A stretch of 64,000 bases of DNA from Atherinomorus stipes (GCA_023101725.1 JALJCO010003029.1:1-64000); one strand, 5' to 3'. Positions 34,981-46,568 are shown, counted from the first letter of the stretch. Program-made: numbers and translations. The notes: a model not told the origin generated them from the sequence alone.

Positions 34981-35380
34981 AGGGACTTGAGGCAAGATTA
35001 AGAAACGAAACTCGCGACTTCCGCTTCAGGTACCTGCAGCCACGAGCCAAGCCGTCACGGAGCACAAACTGAAGCTATAATGTTGTTTACTCACCTTTTT
35101 CTTCGTAGTTCCACTTTTTAGTGTCTTTTAATTGATCTGGATCGTTTGCTGACGGCAGAAGAATCCATAACTATCGCTTTGACTTTAACACGACCGTCTT
35201 CTTCCTGTATCAAAACTGAGGATCTGCAGGGCAGCACGGGAAATTCAGACACCGAATTGCAGCGCATTTTGCAGCACACAGCCTGTTCAAGGCAACGGAG
35301 AGAAACGCGGGTGGAAACGTTATTTTTGGTATTTAGTGCTTCATCACCCATTAGTTTTTAAAAAATGGACATTGCATTTG
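34981..35380 (-). mobile_element. TTAA-target element family B, truncated copy
   Basis: Begins AGGGACTTGAGGC right after the TTAA that ends the previous element, and matches the family at 16199-19270 in reverse. Shared regions include GATCTGGATCGTTTGCTGAC and CATCACCCATTAGT. The right terminus is not found. Minus and plus 71- to 77-codon frames here are spurious. Confidence 0.75.
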
Positions 35381-35859
35381 TTCTGACCCAAGAACAAATG
35401 CAAGATATGAAGATTTTGGTGAATCTTACATTGTTCTTAAAAAGTTCATAAGAGGAAATTAAGAAGAAATTTGCTGGTAAGAACCGTTGAATGAGGCCCG
35501 TTGTCCTCAGACATCGCAGCACAATGTAAGATAATGCACTGGATGCACATCATGTGATTGATCCCCCAAGGTAGATTCCTTGTGAACAAGCAATTTTCTT
35601 TGTTTTAATAAACACATGCGAAATGCTAATAATCCTCGCCTGCAGCACACAAAAGAAAATGTCCAGACATATTCATGTACTGTGTTCACGCAGTCAGAAG
35701 ACAGTGAGGTCAGACTGCAGCCTAGGTCTGTAGCGACGCGTCAATAACGTCAATTTGCTCGGCTTTAAAAAATCATCAGCGTCAAAATCCGGTTGTCCAC
35801 ACGTCGCTACGCGCACTCGAAAAATGTCATGCCTCCTGGCTACGGAGATGACCCCTCGG
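35381..35859. other. Mixed repeat remnants, no gene
   Basis: Includes AAGAACCGTTGAATGAGGCC near 35481 (a transposon-end-like word) and GTAGCGACGCGTCAAT near 35732, whose inverse-like partner CGTCGCTACGCGC is at 35802. No gene recognised. Confidence 0.35.
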
Positions 35860-37361
35860 TAGGGCTGTAACGATACCCGTATCGAAATCGAAATTGTGAC
35901 ACTCAGAGCCTCGATCCTGTGTCGCGGTGGGAGAAGGCAGGATCACGACCCCCTCCAAGTCCAGTTCAGACGCTTTAAAACTCATATCACAGAAAACTAT
36001 ATGACTTTTCCCATCGGGCTACAGGCTATTGTAGCATTCAGTCGCTAACCAGACAACACGTCTGTCTTAAAGGCACCAGGTAAAGTGTCACGTTTGTTTC
36101 GTGAGTGTCAAATGAAACTTGGCAGTTTTCCATCGTTACCTAAACCTTCAACCGGGATGAGCCACTCGCGCGCATCCAGCTCGGGAGTGTGTGGTTGAGG
36201 AGCGATGGCAGGTCTGCAGACACTGAGACCAGTAGAAAGACAGGAGGGGGATCCTGTTCGTGTTCAGCAGGCCAGACGCGCGTAGGACGTCAAGCTGGAC
36301 CGAGCGCGTGGACAGCCGAGAGGTGGATACGTCACGGAGCGGTGGTGAAACCCCCCCCCCGCTGCTCCGCTGCTGGTTCAGGCGTTTTTATTTGCTCTGA
36401 CTTGTGATGGTTAATCAGCGGCGGTCCTGTCCTGACCAGCCCCCGCTTGCAGTGTGGAGTCCCGGCCGATCCCTCACACAGCTCGCCCAATCAGAGCGGA
36501 GAGGAGGACCAGTGTCGGTAGGGACTCCCCGTGAAAGCCACAAAACGACCAACAGGATACCGCGCGTGTGCGCATGCATGTGTGAAGAAATAAACCAATA
36601 ATAATAAAAAAATCATATTATTCTTCCATCCAGCCTGAACAAATAAGACCAATAGTGGCGGATCCCTGCGGAGCAGTGAAAGCGTCCAGACCTCCTTCCC
36701 TTTGATTTAACTTTGAACAGCTGATTTTCAGCTTGTTGGAGTTTCCAGCGATGCAGCTGAAAATAAGTTGTTCCAGCAACGGGAAAGTGAGGTCTGAATG
36801 CTTTCCTCCTCTCTGAGACGCGCTGCTATGTCATCATTTTTTCGGGTTAACATCAGCTCGTGCTCGGCCATCATAACGCCACCATCTCCCCACATCTTCC
36901 CGTTGAAATTCTCCTCTGCAGGGAGCAGAGCAGCCTCTCACCCGACATGTGGACATGATGCTGTTGCTGAAGAACTCCAGCTTTAAATCAACAGGTTTGA
37001 TGTAGAAAGCTGTCAAGGACTTATTTGTTATTTAACTTCATTTTTGATTAACAGCACAGTTCAATTATTTTTATTTTTCAAAAGCATTATTCTATTAGAG
37101 AAAAGAGAAATGTTTTATCCTTGGTTAATGATTCAATCATTTTGATTATTGTCTTCAGCTATGTTCAGGCTATTTGTTACATTAAGTTAAATGTTATAAA
37201 TGCCATTGAAATAAAATACTTTAAAAAAAATTAAAGTAAAAAAAAAATACACATTTTTTTCAATTAGAAAAAAAAATAAAAAAATCGTTATGTGTATCGA
37301 ATCATGGGTCAAAAATCGTGATACAAATCGAATTGTGAGTTGGTGTATCGTTACAGCCCTA
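35860..37361. mobile_element. Non-autonomous hAT element, 1.5 kb
   Basis: The ends TAGGGCTGTAACGATAC and the inverse TAGGGCTGTAACGATAC are identical over 17 bp. The flanks CCCCTCGG (35852-35859) and CCCCTCGG (37363-37370) are the same 8-mer apart from one extra C. The subterminal parts are rich in TCGAAATCG. The interior has CpG-rich sequence at 36170-36560 but no transposase remnant was recognised. Confidence 0.9.
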
Positions 37362-37687
37362 CCCCCTCGGGCGCACCTCTTTTTCCTTTGAGTGGATTTC
37401 TGTCAGTTACAGTTTTATGACCAGCGGTTGGTTTGATTCTGCCTCATAAGAACCGCTGGAGTCCTGCAGCAGCTCAGAGCTGTATGATGCAGCATCACCG
37501 GGCAGTACAGGATTAAATGTAACACAGCAGCTGTTAATCCAGACATTAACTACAGTGAAAGCGGCAATAGCGCTGAACTGAGCAGCTTTTAGAAAGTTTG
37601 ATCCATCAGTCAAAGCATACAACAATAAACAACATAATATGTAACACACCTTTCTTATTTAAAGATGCAACGTAACAATTCTCTGGT
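37362..37687. other. No gene seen
   Basis: Short unique stretch between two mobile elements. Confidence 0.4.
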
Positions 37688-37691
37688 TTAA

Positions 37692-39321
37692 AGGTGCCAT
37701 GACATCAAATTTCACTTTTCTGGGGTTTTGGGTGTATAATCTGATCTGTTGTGCACTGATGAGGCCATGTGAATGTCCAGAGTGAGAATCAAAGTTCCTG
37801 TTTATGGTCTGTCAGCTTTGTCTCTCTGCTCAGAAACAGTTGAATCAGACAGCAGGCTATCATTCTACGTAGTTCTATCATTCTATGTAGTTCCATCATT
37901 CTACGTAGTTCCATCATTCTACGTAGTTCTATCATTCTACGTAGTTCCATCATTCTACGTAGTTCTATCATTCTACGTAGTTCCATCATTCTACGTAGTT
38001 CCATCATTCTACGTAGTTCCATCATTCTACGTAGTTCTATCATTCTACGTAGTTCTATCATTCTACGTAGTTCCATCATTCTACGTAGTTCTATCATTCT
38101 ACGTAGTTCCATCATTCTACGTAGTTCTATCATTCTACGTAGTTCTATCATTCTACATAGTTCTATCATTCTACGTAGTTCTATCATTCTACGTAGTTCC
38201 ATCATTCTACGTAGTTCTATCATTCTACGTAGTTCTATCATTCTACGTAGTTCCATCATTCTACGTAGTTCTATCATTCTACGTAGTTCTATCATTCTAC
38301 GTAGTTCCATCATTCTACGTAGTTCCATCATTCTACGTAGTTCTATCATTCTACGTAGTTCTATCATTCTACGTAGTTCCATCATTCTACGTAGTTCTAT
38401 CATTCTACGTAGTTCTATCATTCTACGTAGTTCCATCATTCTACGTAGTTCTATCATTCTACGTAGTTCTATCATTCTACGTAGTTCTATCATTCTACGT
38501 AGTTCCATCATTCTACGTAGTTCTATCATTCTACGTAGTTCCATCATTCTACGTAGTTCCATCATTCTACGTAGTTCTATCATTCTACGTAGTTCCATCA
38601 TTCTACGTAGTTCCATCATTCTACGTAGTTCCATCATTCTACGTAGTTCTATCATTCTACGTAGTTCTATCATTCTACGTAGTTCTATCATTCTACGTAA
38701 TTCTATCATTCTACGTAGTTCCATCATTCTACGTAGTTCCATCATTCTACGTAATTTAATTGCTCCAATAAGAGCACACTATCAAGTAACCCCCCCCCCC
38801 TCTCTCTCTCTAATGGTCTGTTCACCGTCCGCTCCCCCCTCCCCTCCCTGTCTGATTCAGCTTCGTGTATGGAGCTAGTAGTAACTTCTGTGCAGTCAGG
38901 TCTGGATTTTCAAACAAATGGATTTAAAAGCAAACTTCTGCAGCAACACTGAGGGAGGGGGCCACAACCTTGTCATTACCTGTAAGTTTATTTATTTTCT
39001 AAATGCTGTCTTGTCTGATAAACGTAGCTCACTGTCTGAACTGCCCATGTTGCTAGCAGTTAGCCTTTAGCAAAGTCAGACCTAGATTCTCCAAATAAGG
39101 TCATAGCCAAATAAGGTGTAGCCAATCAAAATGAAGTCAACGTGGTCTCCGGGTAAAGCGCCATATCATCACCGGACCCAACTGTATTACTGAGGAATTG
39201 AGGTCTGGCGTTTCAAAACAATACTCCGCTGTAAAAAATGCCGTTTTTTTCTTTGGAGTATTTACATATGCAGTAATGCCAACAACATAAACTAGTTTTT
39301 AACTGTTATGTCATCACTCCT
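37692..39321 (+). mobile_element. TTAA-target element family C carrying a satellite
   Basis: TTAA at 37688-37691 and 39322-39325. Left end AGGTGCCATGACATC and inverse right end AGGAGTGATGACATA are imperfect inverted repeats. Between GAATCAGACAGCAG and AGAGCACACTATCAA lies an array of fifty 18-bp units; the short copy at 34745-34976 has one unit at the same place. No transposase. Confidence 0.82.
37859..38758. repeat. 18-bp satellite, exactly 50 units
   Basis: The unit ATCATTCTACGTAGTTCT/C is repeated without length change over 900 bp. Most variation is one C/T site (GTTCTATC or GTTCCATC). Each unit holds the palindrome CTACGTAG. Because 18 is a multiple of 3 and neither strand has a stop in one frame, both strands show long frames: 328 codons plus (SFYVVL/P) and 318 codons minus (MIELRR/MMELRR). 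These are artefacts of the repeat. Confidence 0.98.
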
Positions 39322-39574
39322 TTAACGTTAGTGGTAGGAGCGTGTGAACCTGTGTGTGTTTGACAGCTGCTGCTGTGTGACGTGATGCGATAGGCTCGGA
39401 GTGACAGAAAAAAAATAAAAGACTGTTCGTTAAACTTTGTTTGTCATTATTTAGTGGATAAAATCGAAGCACAGTACATTAAGCCAGAATCTGTATGTTG
39501 ATTTTATTGTTTTCCTGTTTTTTTATTGGTGTTATTATTGTGATCATTTTTATATGATTTTACTTTTTATTTTC

Positions 39575-39650
39575 ACTCACCTGTACAACACTTTGTTACC
39601 TTTGGTATCTAAAAGCGCTTTATAAATAAAGCTTTGATTAAATGATTATC
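39575..39650 (+). mobile_element. LINE/SINE 3' tail fragment
   Basis: CACTTTGTTACCTTTGGTAT then AAAAGCGCTTTATAAATAAA and GCTTTGATTAAATGAT, an L2/CR1-type tail common in fish. Confidence 0.55.
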
Positions 39651-39814
39651 TGTTGTTTACCAGTTTATTTCAAATCTACTGTGTTGCTTTTATTTGCCGT
39701 CCAACAGATAAAAACATTGCCATGGTTCAGAGAAATGGAGAAATAACCAAATAGTTTTCTATTAGACATTCATAAATGATCATTTCCTCATTGGTTTGGT
39801 GTACAAATGTATGC

Positions 39815-39864
<50 letters not shown>
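39815..39864. repeat. (TA)n(CA)n microsatellite
   Basis: Contiguous TA repeats followed by about 12 CA repeats. Confidence 0.95.
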
Positions 39865-39884
39865 GTATATACAGTTTTGGGGGT

Positions 39885-40035
39885 ATTTATTTAAGGTTTT
39901 ATTTTTTATTAATCGTGCAACAGAAAAATAATCGTTAGATTAATCGACTAATAAGTCATTAGAATAGTCGACTCTTTGATAAAATAATCGGCTGAATAAT
40001 CATTTTTAAAATAATCGTTTACCCCCAGCCCTACT
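39885..40035 (-). mobile_element. hAT right end (CAGCCCTA)
   Basis: Ends ATCGTTTACCCCCAGCCCTA and is full of AATCG/TCGACT words, as in the TAGGGCTG hAT group. The opposite end was not found. Confidence 0.5.
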
Positions 40036-40760
40036 ACGGCCTAACTATCTCATCACGTTGCCTTAACGGGATAAAACACCCACAGAATGATGTATCTCCT
40101 TCATCTTCTACTCATGCTGAGCAAGACTCTTGACCACTTTTTTAAATATCTCAAATGCAGCTGGAGATCAGAGGAGGGGTTCATTATCCACAAACTTTCA
40201 TATAATGGAATTCACAGGCGACTGAACCCAAAAGGTCCATAAAAGTCCACCAAAACTTGTCAATATTCCTCCATACTGCTCGTACAATGTAATCCAAGTG
40301 TCCTGAGCGTCCAGAATTTACTGGAAACCATCATTTAGTAGATTTTTAGAGCTTAAACAGTAGAACATCACACTTCCTATGGAGAACGCGGCTTCCATGT
40401 GAGTTAACGACACTACGGAAGCCGTGGCAGACGTGATCATCCGTTCTCTTTTTCTTTCTTTCTTTCTTTTCAATCAATACCCAACCCCTCCTGTGTTTGT
40501 CCACAGCTCATTCGTTTTTGGCACAATGTAAACAGTGAATTTCTTCTTCTATGCTTGCATCGACAGATGTTTCATTCTGCTGTTAATGGGCAACAACTGA
40601 GGAGGCTGTGAGATTTTTCCTTTTTTAAAGCACCTGCACAAGGAAATGGATATAAAGAACTAAATTTCCTGCATGATGAAAGAACAAACGAGGGGTGCTG
40701 AGGCAGCAGCTGGGTTTCCATTCATGAGCAAAGCAAAACTGTAGCAATCTTTTGAAAAGC
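40036..40760. other. No gene seen
   Basis: Contains a short (TTTC)n at about 40447-40470. No gene recognised. Confidence 0.45.
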
Positions 40761-40764
40761 TTAA

Positions 40765-41300
40765 AGGTACAGTCCGAAGCTCCCCCCATAAAAAATAGAC
40801 GTTAGACTTGAGGACGTGAAATCCGTCTCAAACCCGCCTTTGGGCCTCTACTCCCGTGCGGTGGTGCGCTTGAACACAACTCTCTCTCCCCCTGCCTGTA
40901 ATTCACTCTTGTGTATTGTTCTGTTCTGGTCGGGACGTTTCTGGGTGGAGATTTCTGTTTATATCAGCAGCCAATGACAGAGCTAAGAGCATGACGCTGT
41001 GTGGAAATAAGCTCATGATTGGAGCAGATGCCAGTCACTCGAACTCTCGAAGGAAAAAAAAAAGAAAGAAAGGAAACACGGTGGATGCACCGAAGAAAAG
41101 GTAAGAGCTTCAGATAATGCAGTTTGGAAAACCAGGTTCATAATAGTTTGGCTTGTAGCCGCTTCTGAGCTCTGAAGGAGAAGCTTGAAGTTGAATAGGC
41201 TAGCTAGAACGAGGCGACCATTAGCCTGAGAGGGAGGAGCGCTAAGTTTGAATGCTGCTGTTTGCAAACAGAAACGCTGGAGGGACTTCGGACTCTACCT
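40765..41300. mobile_element. TTAA-target MITE family D
   Basis: TTAA at 40761-40764 and 41301-41304. The ends AGGTACAGTCCGAAG and inverse AGGTAGAGTCCGAAG pair at 14 of 15. 536 bp. No coding. Confidence 0.88.
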
Positions 41301-41364
41301 TTAAAAAAAGAGAAAAAAGAATCAGACTTGTTTCCACTTGCTGATTAAACATGAATTAACTATA

Positions 41365-41957
41365 GCTGTCTTCGAAATCGCTCCCTATCACGGATGTAGT
41401 GCACTATATAGTGAGCACGCCATTTTGTAGTGTTGTTCGAATTCTGTCCACTACTTTTCTTCCACTACATCGTCCACTATAAAACACCCACAATGCACCG
41501 CGTATGTAAGTGTACAAGCGATGTACCCTACATTGTACTCCCGTAAAACACAATGCAGCCACAATGCGGCCGTGTTTTGTGATCGCAGAAGAAGAAAAAT
41601 GGCGAAGCAGCTTAAATGTAATTAGACGTAAGAAACGTTAAAGTACCAACATTTGCTTTAGTGGCGTTGTTGTGTGGCTTTTAACAATAATGGTATTTCT
41701 TCGTAGCAGGAAAGGTGTCTATTGTTCATAACTGTTAGCTACCGCTACTGCACGTCTTAAAAAAAATATAAATTAAAAAAGAAATAAACACTTTATTAAA
41801 GTTTCGCCATTGCACGTCGCAGCGCATCTACCAACGTCACCCCATGTGGTGTCTGAAATCTCCTCCCGCCGTGTCCTACATAGTGTACATGGTATAGTGG
41901 ACTACATATATACACTATGTAGGGTACAGGGAGTGAGTGGATGATTTCGAACACAGC
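41365..41957. mobile_element. Harbinger-like MITE (GCTGTCTTCGAAATC)
   Basis: Left end GCTGTCTTCGAAATC; inverse right end GCTGTGTTCGAAATC (14 of 15). Flanks are ATA and TTA, a diverged TWA pair. The subterminal regions hold many CACTA/TAGTG words. 593 bp, no transposase. Confidence 0.75.
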
Positions 41958-42183
41958 TTATGTGAGGTGGTTGGAAATCAATAGAAGAAGAAACTCTACA
42001 ATAAGGATGCACTGATCCGATATTCAGATCGGGATCAGCTCCGTTATATAAAAAAAATATCTTAGATTGGTAAAAATCGGAATGGGTAAAAATGAGCCGA
42101 TCCACGGCACAATCCTTAGGTGCAGATCTATTCAGTTTATTTCTATGCTGCCACTTTGAGTGATGTTACACCTTACCGACGCA

Positions 42184-43108
42184 CAGTGTTGTATAGTAAC
42201 TAAGTAAAAATACTTCGTTACTTTACTTAAGTAGTATTTTTTTAAATTTGTACTTTACTACTTCTATTTCTGATGACTTTTACTTTTACTTCACTACATT
42301 TTGTGAGAAAAATCAATACTTTTACTCCATTACATTTACCTGAGCATCTTAGTTACTAGTTACAAAATACGTAACGTAAATAAGGAACTTAATAGCCAAT
42401 GGACAATCTTTGCTTTGCTGTCGTGGGACTAGTAGCAGCTTTGTGCAGCCGTCTCTGAAGCTAAACACACCTTTACCTGCCTCAGAAGCAGGTGAACGGC
42501 TGTTCAGCATCACTGGTCTGGTCTTCAGTCCAAGAACCAGACTGAGTTCTCACCATTTTGAGAAACAACTTCTTTTGAGGTTGAACAAAAAGTTTTTCAG
42601 GGTTCAGTAACGACTGATGGACAGTTCATGTGCTGTCGCACTGCAGTCATGTGAAAGTTCAACCAGTCAAGTTTTTTGTTTGTTTGCATCACCTCCAAGC
42701 ACCAAGAGTTTATTAGGAATGATTTGATATTAAATGCACGTGGGTATGAATGTTAGTAGGCATGCACGCAGGTCTGTAAGGATGTTTGTGTGTATTTTTC
42801 TATATGGTTGGGTTTATGTAAGGAGGTATTGAAACTTCTTTAAACTTCGCAAATTACTATGGCAAATTCGCAAACTTAAAAACTAAATTAAACAGGAATA
42901 AAGGAAATGTTAAACTCAAATTTCTGACTGCGTTTTATTAACAGTACTTTTTACTTTTGATACTTAAGTACAGTAAATACTAGCTACTTTTTTACTTTTA
43001 CTCAAGTAATATTCCAGCAGGCAACTTTGACTTTTACTTGAGTCATTTTCCAGTAAGGTACTTTTACTTTTACTTAAGTATGGCTTTTGGGTACTTTATA
43101 CAACGCTG
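42184..43108 (+). mobile_element. Nested hAT element (CAGTGTTGTATAG)
   Basis: Left end CAGTGTTGTATAGTAACT and inverse right end CAGCGTTGTATAAAGTACCC. Subterminal TTACTTTTACTT/AAGTA repeats are typical of the fish CAGTGTTGGGTAGTAAC group. It still carries a transposase C-terminal remnant (42410-42610). No clean 8-bp duplication. Confidence 0.8.
42410..42610 (+). pseudogene. hAT transposase C-terminal (dimerisation) remnant
   Basis: Codons from about 42440 read ...LNTPLPASEAGERLFSITGL followed by VFSPRTRLSSHHFEKQLLLR. The pattern P-A-S-E-x-x-E-R-(L/V)-F-S-x-x-G-L-...-R-x-R-L is the conserved C-terminal dimerisation region of hAT transposases, which cut and paste hAT elements in the nucleus. 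Only about 50 codons remain. The catalytic core and zinc-finger parts are absent, so it is a dead fragment inside the element at 42184-43108. The start at 42410 is just the first ATG of the open frame. Confidence 0.8.
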
Positions 43109-44045
43109 CAGCACGTGGAGGCTGTTATGCTTGTTTAAAAGGCCAGAGTCGCTGCTGCTAGCTGCTAGCTGGCTGTCGTTTCTCCTTCTGTCGCTGCTCA
43201 AACAAGAGTCCTGCGGCGGTTTAGTTTCCACGTTTCGCAGGTAAAAGTCCCGCAGGTGCTTGGAGAGGTCACGGAGAAAGTAGAAAATACTGTTAAATCT
43301 TTTTGGACATGACAGGTTTTATACTGAAGGTATCCACCGATGTCCAGTAGCGTATGGGAGAGGCTTTTTATTTTGAAAATCCAATCAGCTGTTTAGAAAT
43401 GACCTCCATGTTAAACTCTGATGAAGCGTTTGTTTATTCAGCTGCTTTTGTCGTTCATTTCTGTTTTCATTATAGTACTAACCCATGTTAAAAAGCTGAT
43501 TTGCTGTTTTGAATATATCTACCAACCAAGCTAGGAGAGATATTTTTTTCTCAATTTCAGCTCCTTTATTAGGCCGTTTATTTTAAATTGGATTTTAAAT
43601 TTCTAATTGCACTGACTGAACCATTTTAAATAAGTTTTATTCCTGTTTATTTTGACGTGTGACTGAGGAGGTCAGGCTGTTGTTTCCCCTCAGTTTCAGC
43701 ATGTTATTATTTTACACATATAAACTGCACTAACTGAACCAGAGGAAGTTTTGTTTGCTGTGTGTGTGCAGTCGTTCAATAAGTAATTCAGTACATTTAT
43801 CTCTTTTTTTTAAAAAATGAGGTAGAAAAATCTTAAAGCCAAGTTCGATGTTGCCTTGCACAAAAGAAAGATCCCAGTCTGTTTCCACACAACGAGGTGT
43901 GCCGTCAAACAATACCATGCTGCTTTTGTTTGGTTTTTTTTACTCCTTTTTCTGAATCGGTATCAGATCAGCAGATACCGAAACATCAAATATCGGATCA
44001 GATCGTTGCCCCAAAAAGGCGGATCGGTGCATCGCTAATCTACAA

Positions 44046-44825
44046 ACCTACAAATAAAAACAAACCTTAAAAAGGTGAAAAACAACAACTGCGCTTCTGG
44101 CACATCACTCCTAAACATTACCCCGACACACTCGGTCTGCATGTTCCCGCGGAGGGAATGATGCTAGGAGCTGCGTTACAGCAGATACAGCATCCAGTGT
44201 CCAGACCTCTTTAGTTTTCTGGTTTCTGTTTTTGGGTTGTTGCTGGGTCACTTTTATCTTGTAATCTTTATACGTTTAATCTTCAACATTGCTTCGCCGC
44301 AACAACGACCTTAACCAAATACTAAACTGCCCATCCTAAACAGCCGAGATGTGACAAGCCAACTCATAAAGAGCAAGGAAATATTTTTTTCTTCTGTTTT
44401 TGCTTTAAAGTGTAGCAGTTCTGTATTAAATTGTGTGCAGCCATTTTCATCTGCTTCATCCTGTGATCTCTTCAGTTTTAGAGTATTTGTTATGACAGCC
44501 ACCAGATAGCAGATGTGAACTTGCTGCATTTTTTGCTCCCTTCAACTGTAAGAGAAAACAGATAGTTTGATATAAATCATACATACAGCCCTGAAGTCTG
44601 TGGCAGCTTTTAGGGGAAAACTGCATCTCTTCAGGACACGGTCTTATGGGTTTTCTCAAACAAACTACACTTGAATGATCTAGATTCTGGCTGCGATGTC
44701 CAACAACTCTGCATGGTCTCAAGTTCTTTGTGAAATGTTTTGAGCACAAAACCGTCCTCACCACTTCATGACGCAAACAGAAAGCACGCACTACATACAG
44801 CCCTGCTGCTGGCGCGAAAGGTCAC
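44046..44825. other. No gene seen
   Basis: The overlapping 72- and 111-codon minus frames (44311-44791) contain no motif. Confidence 0.45.
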
Positions 44826-46010
44826 TTAACTCACTGGCTGCCATTCACATCTATAAGCGTTTATTCAACTAAACTAGGGCTGAAGATTAATCGTTTTCAG
44901 ATTGAAACTGTGATTTCAGACCACACGATCACGTGATCGCCAAAGCTGTGGTTTTTCCACCGCTCCTGACTGACCCAGGATCTGCTCTGCCATCTTTTGT
45001 ACACATGCTACATGCCGTCTCTGTACCAGCTAACTAAGCTCACCAATCAGAAGCGGAATGTTACTCATGGACAGGTCAGCTAACCAATCAGCATCAGGGC
45101 TGGGATGCAGCGTCTCCTGCTATGTAATCTTTATGCTAGGAAACAGCTTTGGCAGAACCTCATCCAGTTTCTAACTTTGGGTTCCGTTGTTGGAGAGAGG
45201 CTGCAGACCTTTGCCGCTCCGTGCAGTGAAGGAATTTTACGTGCAGTAAAATATAATCTTGAACTGCCAGCATCGTCAGATTTCATGACTCAGCAGTTAA
45301 GTCGCCAGCAGTGATCAGCTGACAAGGCAGTCTAGTGTAAAATCTCGTCTGATCTGTAAAATCAGATCAAATCATTTTAATGGGAATGAAAGTGCCACTG
45401 AATTGCAACCAGTTTTTTTTTTTAACCAATATAAAGTTGGACTTTGCGCTGTGGACACAAGCGCGATGTGGGCGAGTAAATTCATGATCTCTATTTAGAC
45501 AGATCTCTGTAAAAGAAGATGAATAATCAGCTGGACCTGCTACATGACTGAGCGGCGAACGGGAGCAGCACATAAAAACTGTCCTTGTTATCTGGGACTT
45601 TAGTTAAGCCACACAGTTAAACCTGAAGTCCAGAAACGGGAGGAAAGTTGTTGCTGCTGTTGTTGAGGAGGAGTACGGAACACCGTTTTGGCAAAAAACG
45701 TGCGTCCAAATGTCAGAAATGTGACCTGATAAAAGCAATCAGGGTAAAACCACCTGATCATTGATGATGTAAGAGTGTTTCCTTTACTTCAAGCTCAGAT
45801 GACAGAATGACATAAAAATGAAGTCAAATGTAAAACCTGATGTGGGTTCAGATTTATTTTACAACTTAATTACATTTCAACGCACATATGATTCCATGAT
45901 AAATTCCCTGGTTTGTATGTTTCACTTCATGTAACCTACATACAAGAACTGCAAGAAGAAAATATATTGAATTCTTATTTGGATATTTTTCAGTGCATTG
46001 TGTTGAGAAC
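44826..46010. mobile_element. Transposon fragments, including a hAT left end at 44875
   Basis: ACTTAACTCACTGGCTGCCA at about 44825 matches (inverted) TGGCAGTCAATGAGTTAAG at 56939. TAGGGCTGAAGATTAATCG at 44875 is a hAT-type left end; the right end was not found. The rest up to 46010 is unassigned. Confidence 0.4.
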
Positions 46011-46200
46011 AGTGTTGTTTTTGGCAGCTATCTGAGTTTTAGTCTTAGTCTTTCTGACGAAAATGCTTATTAGTTTTAGTCATATTTTAGTCATTTCTGT
46101 ATCTGATAGTTTTAGTCTAGTTTTAGTCGACGAAATTAAAAAAAAACGTTTTAGTCTAGTTTTTGTCAGTTAGGCTATATTTTTTAAAAAAGAAAAGAAA
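46011..46200 (+). mobile_element. hAT-like terminal fragment (CAGTGTTGTTTTTG)
   Basis: Begins CAGTGTTGTTTTTGGCAG and is made of TTTTAGTC/TAGTTTTAG repeats with TTAGTCGACGAAA. Related to 530-638. No right end. Confidence 0.5.
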
Positions 46201-46212
46201 AACTGGCCACTA

Positions 46213-46330
46213 AAGCTAGGTACACACTACAGGATTCCTGAGACCTTCATAGATGTAGAGACCACACACTTGATGATTACAAAAGACAAATCACACAAGA
46301 TTTGCCTCTTCTGATCATATAGTGTGGGAG
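46213..46330 (+). mobile_element. DNA-transposon end (AGGTACACACTAC)
   Basis: CTAGGTACACACTACAGGAT near 46216 resembles the terminal repeat of fish Harbinger-type MITEs, and TAGTGTGGGAGTAC at 46320 is a partial inverse. The LINE follows at once. Weak. Confidence 0.3.
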
Positions 46331-46499
46331 TACAGGACAGAGAACACCTCACACTAACTGATTTGTCAGCAGAAAATCGGTTCCCCCCTGCCGACAACCT
46401 AACATTCCACTCACCCTCCATGCGCCCACAGCTTTCCTGTCCCACCTCCACTCTGTCACCCTGCACCTCAGTCATGGACCTGAACACAGCCTCATCTCC

Positions 46500-46568
46500 C
46501 TCCACATCAGGACATCCTGAGACCTCCTCTGTCTCCACATCAGGACATCCTGAGACCTCCTCTGTCTC
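46500..46568 (+). repeat. 33-bp tandem duplication in the LINE
   Basis: TCCACATCAGGACATCCTGA plus 13 bases occurs twice in a row, encoding the repeated STSGHPETSSV. Confidence 0.85.

Larger units (their letters stand above)
42002..44037. mobile_element. hAT element (TAAGGATGCACTGATCC) with nested hAT
   Basis: The ends TAAGGATGCACTGATCCGAT and inverse TAGCGATGCACCGATCCGCC belong to the TAGGGATGCACCGAT group. The flanking 8-mers CTCTACAA (41994-42001) and ATCTACAA (44038-44045) match at 7 of 8. Another hAT element lies inside at 42184-43108. Confidence 0.9.

Noticed and set aside
37773..38759. 328-codon (plus) and 318-codon (minus) open frames
   Set aside because: Both come from one 18-bp satellite whose length is a multiple of three; both strands cannot plausibly be coding here, and the array is inside a MITE.
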